Positions 46,178-56,472 are shown, counted from the stretch's first letter. The stretch: 64,000 nt of DNA from Allorhizobium pseudoryzae (GCF_011046245.1 NZ_CP049245.1:62001-126000), one strand, 5' to 3'. The notes: a model not told the origin generated them from the letters alone. Program-made: numbers and translations.

Positions 46178-47355
46178 GCGGAAACTCCATCTGTCGAGAT
46201 ATCGCCCTCGATTTGGGCCGCGCCACGACGGAGGCAGCCGGCATAAAGATCAAGCAAGGAGCGGGCCACTTTTTCCTTCGAATAGTCCTCGGCGACAATG
46301 CGCGCCGCGTTTCTGCCCATTTCCTCCCGCTGCAAAGGCGAAAGGTCGGCGGAGGCGAGGAGGCTTTCGGCAATCCGCTCCCGGCTCGATCCGGTTTCCA
46401 GGGCGGCCCCTTTCACAAAACCGGTGAGCAGATTGCATTCCGGCGTCATGATCGACGGGATTCCGGCGCTCCATGCTTCCAGGATCGCCATCGGGAGTCC
46501 CTCGCTTTTCGAGGGCAGCACGAAGAAGGACGCACTGGAAAGAGCACGCCGTTTGTCCTCGCCATATTGGGGACCGGCGAAGAGGATATTGCCGATCTCG
46601 CCCTCCAGCGTCTGTACTCTGCCCTCGAAACCCTCAAGACCGTCGTTCCAGCCGCAAAACACCAAGGCCGAACGCTCGCGGAACGCTGTATCGCGACGGC
46701 AGACATCCGCCCAGGCCTCGGCCAGTTCCATGCACCCCTTCTTTTCATGAATGCGGCCAAAGAACAGATATACGGTGCGGCCTTCGAACGACGGACGCCA
46801 CCATGCCGGCTTCTCGGAAGATGCCGAGAAAGCGGGGACGTAATTCGGGATTTCCGCCACGATCTGGTCTGCCAGATAGGGAGCAATGTCCGACCGTTCC
46901 TTTTCGGTCAGAATCTGGAAGGCTGCGGCGCGCTTCAGGAACCGATCCTGGTAAAGCCAGGAAACGGCCTTTTTCACCGGGCGGGATCGGGACACGATCC
47001 AGGGCTCCAGCATGCCATGAGGCGTGACGACATAGGGCTTGCCCGTCACGTGGGCCCAGATCATCACCGCGAGAGAGGGAAATTGCCAAAGACCGTGAAC
47101 GTGAACGATATCGGCATTTGAGCGCAGGAGTGACCTCAGCAGAGAGAAGGACAGCGCGTAGCGCCCCTTGAACCGGTCATGCACCCGGACATCCAGAGAG
47201 CCCCACTGCTTAAGGTCGGCGGCATCGTTCGGATTGCGCAGCGCTTCGACACGTATCTCAGCCTGGCCAGCAAGCGAAAGCGCCTGGAGACGAACGGCTT
47301 CCGACACGCCGCCGCCCGCGCGGGACAAGGTGGTGGCTACGATGAGAAGCTTCAT
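46174..47355 (-). CDS. GT4 family glycosyltransferase (operon gene A)
   Basis: The 393-residue protein has the GT-B fold of family 4. MKLLIVATTLSRAGGGVSEA is the N-terminal Gly-rich loop, IVHVHGLWQFPSLAVMIWAH and VVTPHGMLEPWIVSRSRPVK form the acceptor side, and VYLFFGRIHEKKGCMELAEA with PSKSEGLPMAILEAWSAGIP holds the donor-binding E-x7-E motif. It retains sugar configuration in typical members. The start overlaps the polymerase gene by four bases. Confidence 0.9.
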   Translation of the reverse strand: MKLLIVATTLSRAGGGVSEAVRLQALSLAGQAEIRVEALRNPNDAADLKQWGSLDVRVHDRFKGRYALSFSLLRSLLRSNADIVHVHGLWQFPSLAVMIWAHVTGKPYVVTPHGMLEPWIVSRSRPVKKAVSWLYQDRFLKRAAAFQILTEKERSDIAPYLADQIVAEIPNYVPAFSASSEKPAWWRPSFEGRTVYLFFGRIHEKKGCMELAEAWADVCRRDTAFRERSALVFCGWNDGLEGFEGRVQTLEGEIGNILFAGPQYGEDKRRALSSASFFVLPSKSEGLPMAILEAWSAGIPSIMTPECNLLTGFVKGAALETGSSRERIAESLLASADLSPLQREEMGRNAARIVAEDYSKEKVARSLLDLYAGCLRRGAAQIEGDISTDGVSA

Positions 47356-48728
47356 GTTCGACTACTCACCGAAGGGGTTTCCATTCGCCGTGTCGCCAAA
47401 GCCGGCCGAGCGAAGAAGTGGAGATAGAGAGAGAAAAAGATGAGCGTCAGAAAGATCAGCGGTGCATTTGCCCCGATCGGTCCGCGCACGACGATCGGGA
47501 TCGCAGCGATGATGATGAACTCCCGCACGGCAAGCCCATTCACCGTTACGTTTCGATTGTGCAGGAACCGCAGGTAGGCCCAGCTGAAAAGAAAACCGAA
47601 GACGGCCACCCCGACGAGACCGAAGTCGGCATAGAATTCGCCGCCGAAGAAGAGCGAAAGGTTCTCGGTTCCGGCCACGTCCATCAGCTTCAGTTCCTCG
47701 CCCATCTGCAGGGCGATCAGTTCCGACTTGCCGGGCCAGATGGCTCTCGGAACGAAGAAGAAGATGGCCCCGAGCATGCGGTTGCCATAGCTGTAGCCGA
47801 TATCGGTGACATATCTTATTTCGTAGACAAGGATGTCGAACACATCCACATAAGGCAGCCGGAAGAAATCCTCGGCGGGATCGATGTTCTGGATCGCCTG
47901 GAAAATCCCCGTCCCGAGGCGGCTGGTGACGCTCAGGATCGGTAGGACCACGAGCATCCCGAACAGGCACGCAACATAGAAGGGAAGCGCCTTCAACCTG
48001 CCCCGGAGAAACAGCAGGATCACCGGCAGCCAGCTCTGGATCAGGAAGTAGCGCGGAGTGTTGTAAGGGTTCTGGGCGACCGCCAGCAGCGCCAGAGATC
48101 CGGCGACGACGGCGATGCCGAACAGACCCGGAGACCTTCCGTTCTGCCTGCCTCTCAGCATGATGGTGATCGAGAAGAAGGTCGAGACGAGCAACGAGGC
48201 CAACGCGACCAATCGAAGGATCGAAACGCTTTCGCGATCTCTTTGCGAGCGGGCCGCCAAAACATTGCCGAAACCGCCGGCAAAAACAACATAGGCAGCG
48301 AAGGAGACGAATATGGCAGCCGCCAGCAGGATCAACATGCTGCTGTCGATGGTGTAGTTGCGGACAGGCTGTCGCTGCGAAGCAGGATTTTTCCTGACCA
48401 CGATTCCCGCGATCGTTGCGAAAAGCGCGAACAGAAACGGAATCGCGGCGGCGGTGAAAATCTCGTCGTCGGTGAAATAGACCCCGAAAACCGGCCCGCC
48501 CTTTCGGAAATAGTTGTCGGACAAGGTTTGGACCGGACCCAGCACGAAAAAGGCGAAATAGACAAACCAGAACATGTCAGCCACCGTCAGGTAGCTGCTC
48601 TTCACGCGCGAGACGTTGAACAGGCAGAGGAGAAAGGTGGGAAAGGTGACTATGACGGTGTCGGCGTCGCCCACCGCAACCGCATTGATCGCCCAGAGAA
48701 AGATGTAGACCGAAAGACGTACGGTCAT
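47352..48728 (-). CDS. Wzy-like repeat-unit polymerase
   Basis: The 458-residue protein has about ten to eleven membrane helices (TVRLSVYIFLWAINAVAVGD, ADMFWFVYFAFFVLGPVQTL, MLILLAAAIFVSFAAYVVFA) and a long periplasmic loop near residues 290-350 (DVFDILVYEIRYVTDIGYSY, RAIWPGKSELIALQMGEEL). This is the layout of O-antigen/exopolysaccharide polymerases, which have little sequence conservation. The position between glycosyltransferase genes and near Wzx supports the call. It is distinct from the Wzy_C-type protein at 19.6 kb. Confidence 0.82.
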   Translation of the reverse strand: MTVRLSVYIFLWAINAVAVGDADTVIVTFPTFLLCLFNVSRVKSSYLTVADMFWFVYFAFFVLGPVQTLSDNYFRKGGPVFGVYFTDDEIFTAAAIPFLFALFATIAGIVVRKNPASQRQPVRNYTIDSSMLILLAAAIFVSFAAYVVFAGGFGNVLAARSQRDRESVSILRLVALASLLVSTFFSITIMLRGRQNGRSPGLFGIAVVAGSLALLAVAQNPYNTPRYFLIQSWLPVILLFLRGRLKALPFYVACLFGMLVVLPILSVTSRLGTGIFQAIQNIDPAEDFFRLPYVDVFDILVYEIRYVTDIGYSYGNRMLGAIFFFVPRAIWPGKSELIALQMGEELKLMDVAGTENLSLFFGGEFYADFGLVGVAVFGFLFSWAYLRFLHNRNVTVNGLAVREFIIIAAIPIVVRGPIGANAPLIFLTLIFFSLYLHFFARPALATRRMETPSVSSRT

Positions 48729-49858
48729 GCGACGCTTCCCGTCAGCTTGAGCGCTGCCGAAGCAAATTGCGCCGTGTCACCCAGCTTTCCGAATTCGAGC
48801 GCCTTCTTTGAAAATCGCCGCCAGATGTCCTCGTCGTCGCTCAAAACCTTCATGAAAAAAGCCATGCCCGACGGATTGTCCGGCTCAACCACGAACCCGT
48901 TCACGCCGCTGCGCACCAGATTGTCGCGCGCGCCGCAATTGTCGGACAGGATCACCGGCAGTCCCATTGCCTGGGCTTCGATGACGACATTGCCGAACTG
49001 TTCTTCCGTGCTCGGCAGGATCAGCGCCAGGCTCGTCGCTAGCACGCGGGCAATGCCGTCCGTCTGCAGGAAACCACGAAACACCACGCTGTCGCCCAGT
49101 TGCAGTTCCTCGACCTTCTGGCGCAACTCGTTTTCAAGCGGGCCGGAGCCGCAAAGATGCAAAGGCCGCGGATGTGCCGCCGTGTTTCGATACTGGCTAT
49201 AGGCTTCCAGCGCCGTCGCGATATTCTTCTTCGGAATGAAACGGGCGACGATGGTAAAATGCCGCTCCTCGAAAGGCGTGCCATCCGGCGCGGCCACGCC
49301 GCCGCCCATGGAAAGAATGCGATCGAGGGAAAGCGTGTTGTATTCCGCGGCGATCCGCCTTTCCGGAATTCCCATGAAACGCATGTAGTCGCGCGAACGT
49401 TTGCCCGAGGCGATCGCACCCTGGTAGGGGAGGAAAAAGAAGCGCTTCATCGCCTCGCGCCAGACGTTGCGGGTCAGGTCGTCGAACTTCGAGCAGCCCA
49501 TGACATAAACGCGCCTGCCGAGCGCTCTCAGCATGAGGCCCGCCAAAAAGATGCCCGGTTTGTCGTAGTTGCAAAGGAAGACGTCAGAGACCCCGCTGGC
49601 GCGGCAGGTGGAAACGATGCGGCGCGCCATGTTCAGGGCGGACGCCTGCTGCCAGCCCTTTCCGGGATAAAGCGTGATCTTGCGGAACCGGCCCCCGGTC
49701 TCGCTGTTCCAGGCATATTCCTGGCTGGATGCAGAAATCTCTATGCCGACCACCGAACCGGAAGGCCCGAGCGCCGCAGCGACGGCATCGCACCGGTCAG
49801 CATGCATCGGACCGAAATTGTCCCATACGAATGCAACTGTCTTCTGGCCGTTCGTCAT
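48725..49858 (-). CDS. GT4 family glycosyltransferase (operon gene B)
   Basis: The 377-residue protein begins MTNGQKTVAFVWDNFGPMHA. The C-terminal nucleotide-sugar half is typical of family 4: FTIVARFIPKKNIATALEAY, LHLCGSGPLENELRQKVEEL, VVFRGFLQTDGIARVLATSL and LPSTEEQFGNVVIEAQAMGL, the last being the E-x7-E motif. The N-terminal half is less conserved, as is normal for acceptor-binding parts. It follows wzx by 49 bases and overlaps the polymerase gene by four bases. Confidence 0.9.
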   Translation of the reverse strand: MTNGQKTVAFVWDNFGPMHADRCDAVAAALGPSGSVVGIEISASSQEYAWNSETGGRFRKITLYPGKGWQQASALNMARRIVSTCRASGVSDVFLCNYDKPGIFLAGLMLRALGRRVYVMGCSKFDDLTRNVWREAMKRFFFLPYQGAIASGKRSRDYMRFMGIPERRIAAEYNTLSLDRILSMGGGVAAPDGTPFEERHFTIVARFIPKKNIATALEAYSQYRNTAAHPRPLHLCGSGPLENELRQKVEELQLGDSVVFRGFLQTDGIARVLATSLALILPSTEEQFGNVVIEAQAMGLPVILSDNCGARDNLVRSGVNGFVVEPDNPSGMAFFMKVLSDDEDIWRRFSKKALEFGKLGDTAQFASAALKLTGSVA

Positions 49859-49907
49859 AGGATACCCGAAGCGTCTGGTTGAATGACACGATCTTTCGCA
49901 AGAGCAA

Positions 49908-51233
49908 TCACGGGGTGGGCCCCGCCGATTTCACCCGCGACGCCTTCGTGTAGATTTCGTGGGAAATCCGCACATAGTTCACCGCCATCAGCGCAAGGCT
50001 GATCAGCGTCGCCGTCGCGGTGCCGACGGCACCCCACAACGGGATCAACGCCAGGTTCAGCACGATATTAAGGATGGCGACGACAACCGCGACCTTCGCC
50101 ATTTCCCGGTTGTAACCAAGGCTGGTGAACAGCAGGATCGAGGGCGCGAAAGCCACCGTCAGAAGCTTGCCCGCCTGAAGAATGAGATAGGTCGGCACCG
50201 CGCTCTGATAAGCTGCTCCGAAAAGAAGCGTCACGATGTCGCTCGCAAAGACCATCAGCGGCACGCTGATGACTGCGACCGAAGCCGCCTGCAAGGCAAA
50301 GGAAAGCTTGAATATCCTCCAGTGGGCGGCAGGGTCCCTGCTGGCGCCGGCCGCTATGATGCGGGGCGCCATGAAGATGTTGACCACCTCCGAAATGATC
50401 CCGGCAAGATAGGTCATGCGCATGGCGACGCTGTAATCCCCCACCTGTGCGGCGTCGGACAGCGGACCCAGCATGACGATGTCGATCTTGTTCAGGATGA
50501 TCGCGCTGCCCTGAGCGACCATCGAGGGAATGCTGATCGCGATGAGCAGACTGGCATAACGCCGCGGCGGAAAATGCCGGTTGAAAGGGCCGCGCCCGTC
50601 GCGGCGCAAAAGCTGCGCCAGGTGCCAGACGGAGAACAGGCCGGACGTGACGGAAGCCACCAGCACGGCCGCCAGCCCGGCGACCGGCCCTGCTCCCCAC
50701 AAAGCCAGAATGCAGACGACCAGACCGATGTTGTAGGTGATGCTGTCGTGCACGAGGCTCCACTCGCGCTTCTTCTCGATGGTGAAGAACATCTTGGCCA
50801 TTTGTCGAGCGGCCGCCATGAAGCAACTGATCGCCAGAACCGGCACGATATAGACCGCAAGCTCGCCGCGCGCCTCTTCCATCGTAAGCGCAAGCAGTGC
50901 GAGCACGATCGACGGCGCAACGGCAACAACCAGGGCGAAGTTGAAAGTCTGCCAATTGCGCGAAAACCGCCCCCGATACAGGTTGCGGGCGTAGTGATAG
51001 CTCGCCGACGCTGTGAGCCCCAGCGTCGTCACGGCGACGCTCAGCGTGACGATGCCGGTGACGAAGAAAATCACGCCCGACACGTCCTTGTCGAAGGATC
51101 GGGCGACGATCACCGACGACAGAAGCGCCATGACTTTCGAAATGCCGAGCACGACGAAAAGAATAATTGACGAGCGCAGCCTCGGCCTTACCGACGTCAA
51201 TCTGCCCTGGATTGCGATCAACGTGGTCATCAC
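49908..51233 (-). CDS. Wzx-type polysaccharide flippase
   Basis: The 441-residue protein has about twelve membrane helices in the MOP/MATE-like Polysacc_synt plan: SSIILFVVLGISKVMALLSS with the following VIVARSFDKDVSGVIFFVT, then GPVAGLAAVLVASVTSGLFS, SIPSMVAQGSAIILNKIDIV with LGPLSDAAQVGDYSVAMRMT, and a C-terminal GYNREMAKVAVVVAILNIVL and WGAVGTATATLISLALMAVN. It flips lipid-linked repeat units to the periplasmic side. It overlaps the second pyruvyl transferase gene by four bases. Confidence 0.92.
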   Translation of the reverse strand: MMTTLIAIQGRLTSVRPRLRSSIILFVVLGISKVMALLSSVIVARSFDKDVSGVIFFVTGIVTLSVAVTTLGLTASASYHYARNLYRGRFSRNWQTFNFALVVAVAPSIVLALLALTMEEARGELAVYIVPVLAISCFMAAARQMAKMFFTIEKKREWSLVHDSITYNIGLVVCILALWGAGPVAGLAAVLVASVTSGLFSVWHLAQLLRRDGRGPFNRHFPPRRYASLLIAISIPSMVAQGSAIILNKIDIVMLGPLSDAAQVGDYSVAMRMTYLAGIISEVVNIFMAPRIIAAGASRDPAAHWRIFKLSFALQAASVAVISVPLMVFASDIVTLLFGAAYQSAVPTYLILQAGKLLTVAFAPSILLFTSLGYNREMAKVAVVVAILNIVLNLALIPLWGAVGTATATLISLALMAVNYVRISHEIYTKASRVKSAGPTP

Positions 51234-52291
51234 TTCCCCGCACCCGCCAGATCGTCAAAATAGGCGTCGATGCTGGCGGAGCTATTGCTGAATACCGTTT
51301 TCACGACGTCGCAATGCCGCGGAAGAGTCTGCAGCACCTCGGGGAGGCGGCCATGCCCCTCGCCTTCCGAGGGCATCAGGTAAAGGTCCATCCCATTGTC
51401 CTCAAATATCCCGCGAATCTTCCGTTCTTCGGCATGCAGAACGGCGACAGGCACCGCCCCGCGGGATGCGGCGATCAGCAGCGCATGGAGACGGTTGCTG
51501 AATATTATATCCGCTCCGTCATAAAAATCACAGGTCTTCCTGAACCGGTTCCTTCCCTCGCTGGCGGGCTCCAAACGAATGCCAAGTTCAGTCGCGAGCG
51601 AACGGCAATAGGCTTCGTCCCGGCCGACCTGCCAGGTCATGACGGACGAAATGCCGGCATCGCTCAATATGCGGACAATGTTGCGAAGCTTGCCCGCAAA
51701 ATATGCCGCGTTCTGGCCGGCGATCTCGCGGAAAGTGAAAAGCGCACGGCGTCTCTCCGACGGCGATTTCACCCAGGGCAACTTGAACGCAAGGTCGGGC
51801 ACGAGCTTCACCTCTACGCCGTTGGCCGCCAGCAGGTCTTGGGACCGCGTATCGCGGACGGAGATTGCTTTACCGCGACGGCTGGCGAGGCGAAGCAGCC
51901 AGGCCTTGGACGTCGAAATGCGTGAATACGAAGCCCCGACGGATGCCAAGCGCAGCGATGGAAGATATTGAAGGGCCGCAAAACTGCCATCGCGCTTGTA
52001 ATTGGAACGCGATGCGCTGACATCGCCGCAAGAGGTAAACAGCCAGTTTCGTCCCCCTCCAAAAGAGACCGACAGAGACTTGCGTATGAACGCGGCGGAA
52101 TCTGTGTAATATTCGACATTGCAGTCAATGGCGCCCAGGTGGTCCTTCATATTGGAAAGATACCAGTCGGGTACACCGCGGGTCAGCGCGACTAGTTTCA
52201 TCCGGCCGGCAAGCTCGCGCGCCAATACCGCGTTGATCACCTCATCCCCAAGGTTCTCGAACTGAGTCATAAGTGAAACCAATGCAGTCAT
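51230..52291 (-). CDS. polysaccharide pyruvyl transferase family protein 2
   Basis: The 353-residue protein begins MTALVSLMTQFENLGDEVIN (the N-terminal N-x-GD loop). Further motifs are VSFGGGRNWLFTSCGDVSAS, LASVGASYSRISTSKAWLLR, GKAISVRDTRSQDLLAANGV with VKLVPDLAFKL, and the His-containing DIIFSNRLHALLIAASRGAV. This is the CsaB/WcaK-like branch, different from protein 1. Two pyruvyl transferases in one operon suggest two ketal sites or one enzyme with another role. It starts 19 bases after the preceding GT4 gene. Confidence 0.87.
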   Translation of the reverse strand: MTALVSLMTQFENLGDEVINAVLARELAGRMKLVALTRGVPDWYLSNMKDHLGAIDCNVEYYTDSAAFIRKSLSVSFGGGRNWLFTSCGDVSASRSNYKRDGSFAALQYLPSLRLASVGASYSRISTSKAWLLRLASRRGKAISVRDTRSQDLLAANGVEVKLVPDLAFKLPWVKSPSERRRALFTFREIAGQNAAYFAGKLRNIVRILSDAGISSVMTWQVGRDEAYCRSLATELGIRLEPASEGRNRFRKTCDFYDGADIIFSNRLHALLIAASRGAVPVAVLHAEERKIRGIFEDNGMDLYLMPSEGEGHGRLPEVLQTLPRHCDVVKTVFSNSSASIDAYFDDLAGAGK

Positions 52292-52310
52292 CGTGGAATA
52301 TACCGCTGAA

Positions 52311-53594
52311 TTATAGTTTGTCGCTCAAAAGGGAGAGGCCGAACTCGCGGGAAAGACTTTCAAGGCGATCGGCCAAGGTGATCGGTCTGTCGTGTCGGCC
52401 TTCGACTTGCATTTGCTTTATCGCAGAGGCCATACCCTCAGCATTTCCTGGTGAAACGACGGTTGCCACGTCTTCAACAAAGACCGCGAGTTCCGTGTTT
52501 TCATCCGCGGTCACCAGAACCCGTCGTCCGCTCGCCAGCATGCCTCCAAGCTTCGACGGCAGAACCAGGTCGGCCGCTCCCCTTTCCTGCGGCAGGACGT
52601 GTAGATCGGGCATGTTGAGGAATTCGTTCAGCCGTGCATAAGGCTGGAACGGTAAGAAGCGGACATTGTCCAGATGGCCGTAACGCGTTTTGAGCTCCGG
52701 CTTGACCGGCCCCTCGCCAGCAATGACGAAATGGATACGCTTTTCATCTTTCAACCATTCCGCTGCATCGAGCAGGACGTTCAGTCCCTGTTTGGCGCCG
52801 ATATTGCCGGAATAAAGGACCACAAAATCGTTGTCGGTGAAACCGAGTTCGGCGCGATATGCGCTCGTTACGCGCATCGGATAGATATGCGACAAGTCGA
52901 CCCAGTTACGGATCACAGAAAGACGGTAATCCGGAATGCCTTTTTCGACAAGCTTTTCGGCCATGCGGTTTGATATGGTGATGATCCGGTCGAAGCCGCG
53001 AAGGGTCAGCCGCTCGAAACCGTAACCGAGCTTCTTGAGCCAGCCTTTTTCCCCGAGATGGCCGACGGCAAAGGCCGCGTCCACTTCAAGGTCCTGGACA
53101 TGCAGCACCGTCTGCGCCCCGACCAGTTTGGCCGCCATCTGCGCGACCGGCGCCGCAAACAGGGTCGGCTCGATGCAGAAGACCGTGTCGGGACGGCGCC
53201 GGAGGATTTGCCAGAAGGCGATCGGAGCGGACGATATCGCGAATGAAAGGGGTGCAACCAGCCGCCAGATCCCGGCCATCCTCTCCTTGAGGACGAGCGG
53301 GACGCGAATGACGCGCACCCCGTTTTCGATCGCCGACGAATAGCGGTTGCGGTAACCCGGCTGGACTTTCCAACCCGGATAATGGGGCGGCGTCGTCACC
53401 ACCGTCACGTCTTCGCCTACGGCAGCTAGATGTTCGGCGATCTCACCTGTGTATTTTCCGACGCCCGCAATCTCGGGGGCGTAGTTCATTCCGTAGACGA
53501 TGATGCGTCTTTTTGCCCTTACGCGTGTGGCAGATTGGACCGGAAGGCGCGCCGGTTTGCTTTCGTCCAGGTTTTCCAAAGCTGTAGTGCTCAA
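52311..53594 (-). CDS. WcaI-like GT4 glycosyltransferase
   Basis: The 427-residue protein resembles colanic-acid WcaI. After a basic lead, [20 protein letters not shown] and [20 protein letters not shown] are the N-terminal marks of that group. [40 protein letters not shown] and the [20 protein letters not shown] region form the nucleotide-sugar half. WcaI is often a fucosyl- or related transferase; the substrate here cannot be set, and the GDP-fucose genes upstream are reduced to a remnant. The start overlaps the stop of that remnant (ATGA). Confidence 0.9.
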   Translation of the reverse strand: MSTTALENLDESKPARLPVQSATRVRAKRRIIVYGMNYAPEIAGVGKYTGEIAEHLAAVGEDVTVVTTPPHYPGWKVQPGYRNRYSSAIENGVRVIRVPLVLKERMAGIWRLVAPLSFAISSAPIAFWQILRRRPDTVFCIEPTLFAAPVAQMAAKLVGAQTVLHVQDLEVDAAFAVGHLGEKGWLKKLGYGFERLTLRGFDRIITISNRMAEKLVEKGIPDYRLSVIRNWVDLSHIYPMRVTSAYRAELGFTDNDFVVLYSGNIGAKQGLNVLLDAAEWLKDEKRIHFVIAGEGPVKPELKTRYGHLDNVRFLPFQPYARLNEFLNMPDLHVLPQERGAADLVLPSKLGGMLASGRRVLVTADENTELAVFVEDVATVVSPGNAEGMASAIKQMQVEGRHDRPITLADRLESLSREFGLSLLSDKL

Positions 53595-54031
53595 GCGGCA
53601 TCTCCCTGCCTGCGCTCCAGATATTCGCCGTTTAGGGAGGCGTCGTAGGCATTTGCCCCACCGGTTTCGAACTTGATCTTCGGAAACCAGCCAATTGACC
53701 TCAGCTTGTCGGCGCTCATCAGCTTGCGTGGCGTGCCGTCCGGCTTAGCTAGGTCGTGAATGATGGTGCCCGAGAAACCGACGACGCAGGCGACCAGCGT
53801 TAGTTGGAGGATCATGATGTCCTCGCCGGAGCCCACGAAGCGCGGTTCCTCGATATGCGGATCTTCGCAGAGTTGCTCGATACCGTTAGTATTAAAGCTC
53901 GAGGAGCTGCGCTTGAAGCCGCGAACCGTATAGCCCTTTTCCAGGAGCAGTTCAGTTAGATAGGCGCCGTTCTGACCCGTCACGCCGGTGAGCGAGACTA
54001 CCTTTCCGTCGTTCTTCGCATGTTCACTCAT
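53591..54031 (-). pseudogene. in-frame gmd-fcl fusion remnant
   Basis: The 146-codon frame joins two unrelated ends. Residues 1 to ~66 ([60 protein letters not shown]) are the N-terminus of GDP-mannose 4,6-dehydratase. From ~67 ([40 protein letters not shown]) it is the C-terminus of GDP-L-fucose synthase. The genes normally lie in tandem as gmd-fcl (~1050 and ~950 bp), so one deletion of about 1.6 kb joins them in frame. The Gly-rich and catalytic Ser-Tyr-Lys parts are incomplete, so neither enzyme activity is expected. It is the first frame of the operon and may only couple translation of the WcaI-like gene. Confidence 0.85.
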
Positions 54032-55399
54032 CAGATCCCCCTAATGGCTTCCATCAGCATAAGTAAAAAATCATGGCCGCCGCAGCCATGTAGAAGCCTC
54101 TCCGGGCAGAAGCATCGTCCTACGGAACTCCCTACATTACAGTCATTGGTAAAGCAATTACTCGTCCCAGAGGTGGTTAACTGCTCAAAGCCTAATCAGG
54201 AAGTCCAAAATATTAATGACCCAAAAAAGTTATTGAGGCAAAAACCTTCGACGACCAAGGACTGTGGGGGGCCAGTTATGACAAGTTTGACCTCGGAACG
54301 CTTGAAGGACGCTGCAACAAACGGGAAATACGTTTATATAAGATGGAACCGATGCAAATTGCCTCATTTCTGCCACGCAACGCCTCCGCGGGTGAGGCAT
54401 CCATGTGGCGCCATCGGAAATTGTGCCGATGCGTTTCCCAGGATCCTCTCATTCAGTCTCTCCGCTAGGGCGCCCTTCGGAGCATCTCCAACAAGGGGTC
54501 GCGTTGGATCCATACAGCCCATGTAATCTCGCCTGCCTCCACCTGCGACAGTCGGAATCCCGACTCCGCGAGGGGGACGTAGAACGCCTCCTGATCTGCT
54601 ACATGTAAAAGTCCCGGCTGATGCAGCAGAGACAAGGCTGTCGTCCATATCTTTCGATACGTCGGCAAAATCCCGCAACTGTCCGTTGGTCATAAAAATT
54701 CGCATGAGCCGCGCATCTTATTCATATGAGGCCGCTTCGATCAGTGTTGATCTCAATTCCACCCGCATAACGTCACCTAAACGTTGCATCCGAAAGCATA
54801 TTGCGCGGCGCAAAAAAATCAATAAAAACCAGCAGGCAGGTTTCCGAAACTTCGGATCGACAAAGAACAGAAATGCCTGCAAGCTGGTGGCGATACGCGT
54901 GCTTGCGGCACGCGAGTAAGAAATACGTGATTCCCACGCTCTTGCAATCCTTGAGCGCAAATATCACGAATTGCGGGGGAGCTTGAACACCGCCTGTGCA
55001 ACTCGTCTCGCCGCTCTTGCGGCAGGGTCTTTGCTTCGTCCATACGAGGATTGTGTGCGGATGGTCCGTGAGTATGTCCCTCGCCATCACCGTCCCGATG
55101 TAGGTGAGAACGGTCCTGAGATCGCAGCTCGGCACGTCTTCGGCACGTTCGATGGCCTTGAGGGTAGAGCGCGCAACTGAAACAGCGGAGTTTTCAAGTC
55201 CAGAAGTTCACCGGGAAAATCGGCCTGGGAGGCGGTAAGAAGCGATATGGACTGCTATGACAAAGTGGCGTGATTTCCTAGAAGCCGGTAATCAGGGCAG
55301 TGCCTCCGTTATTGGGTAATTTATGATACATCTATATTACCCCGCGTGAGCAATTATGGCGCGCCACGTTTTGCTCATTTTCTTGAATATGGGCTCTAA
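54032..55399. other. 1.37-kb stretch without a recognised gene; presumed operon promoter region
   Basis: It lies between the start of the leftward polysaccharide operon and the left end of the IS5-like element. Frames on both strands are short, Arg/Ser/Cys-rich and without motifs (for example the leftward frame 54773-55135). The operon promoter should lie in the ~300 AT-richer bases next to 54032 (54050-54330). I see no RNA gene. Confidence 0.4.
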
Positions 55400-56013
55400 C
55401 AGGCTGTTGAAAAAGCCTCTCGCCAGATTTGTCTGCGGATGATTCACTGGGTTCGACAGGATTCGGGGTGATGGAATGCGTGGCGGCGATGTCCGGACGG
55501 GTGAGCTTTTCAGCTATGTCGATCTTGAGAGCCGGGTCCGGCGGGATCATCCGCTGCGGACGATCCGGTTGATCGTTAACGAGGCGCTTGGCTCGCTGGA
55601 AGGAGAGTTTGCGGCGCTGTATTCGCCGATCGGTCGACCGTCGATCGCGCCGGAGAAATTGCTGCGGGCCATGCTGCTGCAGGCTTTCTATTCGATCCGC
55701 TCGGAACGGCTTTTGATGGAGCGTCTGGACTTTGACCTGTTGTTCCGCTGGTTTGTCGGCATCGGCATCGACGATGCGGCCTGGGACCATTCGGTGTTCT
55801 CGAAGAACCGGGATCGTCTTCTCGAAGGCGACATTGCCGCGAAGTTCCTCAGCGCCATCCTGCGCCAGCCCAAGGTCAAGCGGCTGTTGTCCACCGACCA
55901 CTTCTCCGTCGATGGCACGTTGATCGTAAGCGCCGTCTGTGTCCCATTGGATCCGCTGCTTTTTGACCATAGCTGGGCATGCGAGAAGGCCTCCAGTTTT
56001 ATCTGGAAGCTGA

Positions 56014-56472
56014 ATGATGGATGATGGATTTGTTGGTCGCTATGAGGTCGTTGAGCCGCGGCGCGGTAACCGGCGGTGGCCGGATGATGTGAAGGCTCGC
56101 ATTGTCGCGGAAAGCCTTGAGCCTGGCGCGCGTGTCGTGGATGTCGCTCGTCGTCACGGTGTTGTAGCAAACCAGCTTTCCGATTGGCGACGTCAGGTGC
56201 GCGACGGTATTCTGGCCCTTCCGCTTGCGGCGGCCACGACTTTGTCCTCGCACGATGGTGGCGAGCCGGCATTTGTGCCTCTGGCAATCGCTGCGGAGAG
56301 CCTTGAGCCTGCCGATCCTTTGCCGTTGCCAAAGCTGGCGTGCGAAGTGCCGCAGGCGGGATCATCGGTGTTGACGTTGGAGATTGGCTCAGACGTTGTG
56401 ATGCGGATTCCTGGCGATGTGCCGGTGGACCGGGTCGCCGCTCTGGTGCGCGCCATGCGAGGGACGGCATGA
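56014..56472 (+). CDS. tnpA: IS66 TnpA (Orf1)
   Basis: The 152-residue protein begins MMDDGFVGRYEVVEPRRGNR and has the IS66 OrfA helix-turn-helix: RRWPDDVKARIVAESLEPGA and VVDVARRHGVVANQLSDWRR. The C-terminal tail has the family's VLTLEIGSDVVMRIPGDVPV. It is an accessory DNA-binding protein needed for transposition in studied IS66 elements. The stop overlaps the tnpB start in ATGA. It looks intact, in contrast to the IS66 orf1 fossil at 31.2-31.6 kb. Confidence 0.88.
   Translation: MMDDGFVGRYEVVEPRRGNRRWPDDVKARIVAESLEPGARVVDVARRHGVVANQLSDWRRQVRDGILALPLAAATTLSSHDGGEPAFVPLAIAAESLEPADPLPLPKLACEVPQAGSSVLTLEIGSDVVMRIPGDVPVDRVAALVRAMRGTA

Noticed and set aside
49959..51170. 403-codon rightward frame opposite the Wzx gene
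   Set aside because: Arg/His/Gln/Asp-rich with no hydrophobic core; it is the complement of a membrane-protein gene.
54032..55399. Hidden gene or RNA in the 1.37-kb empty region
   Set aside because: All frames are short with no motifs, and no tRNA-like cloverleaf or strong terminator was seen.
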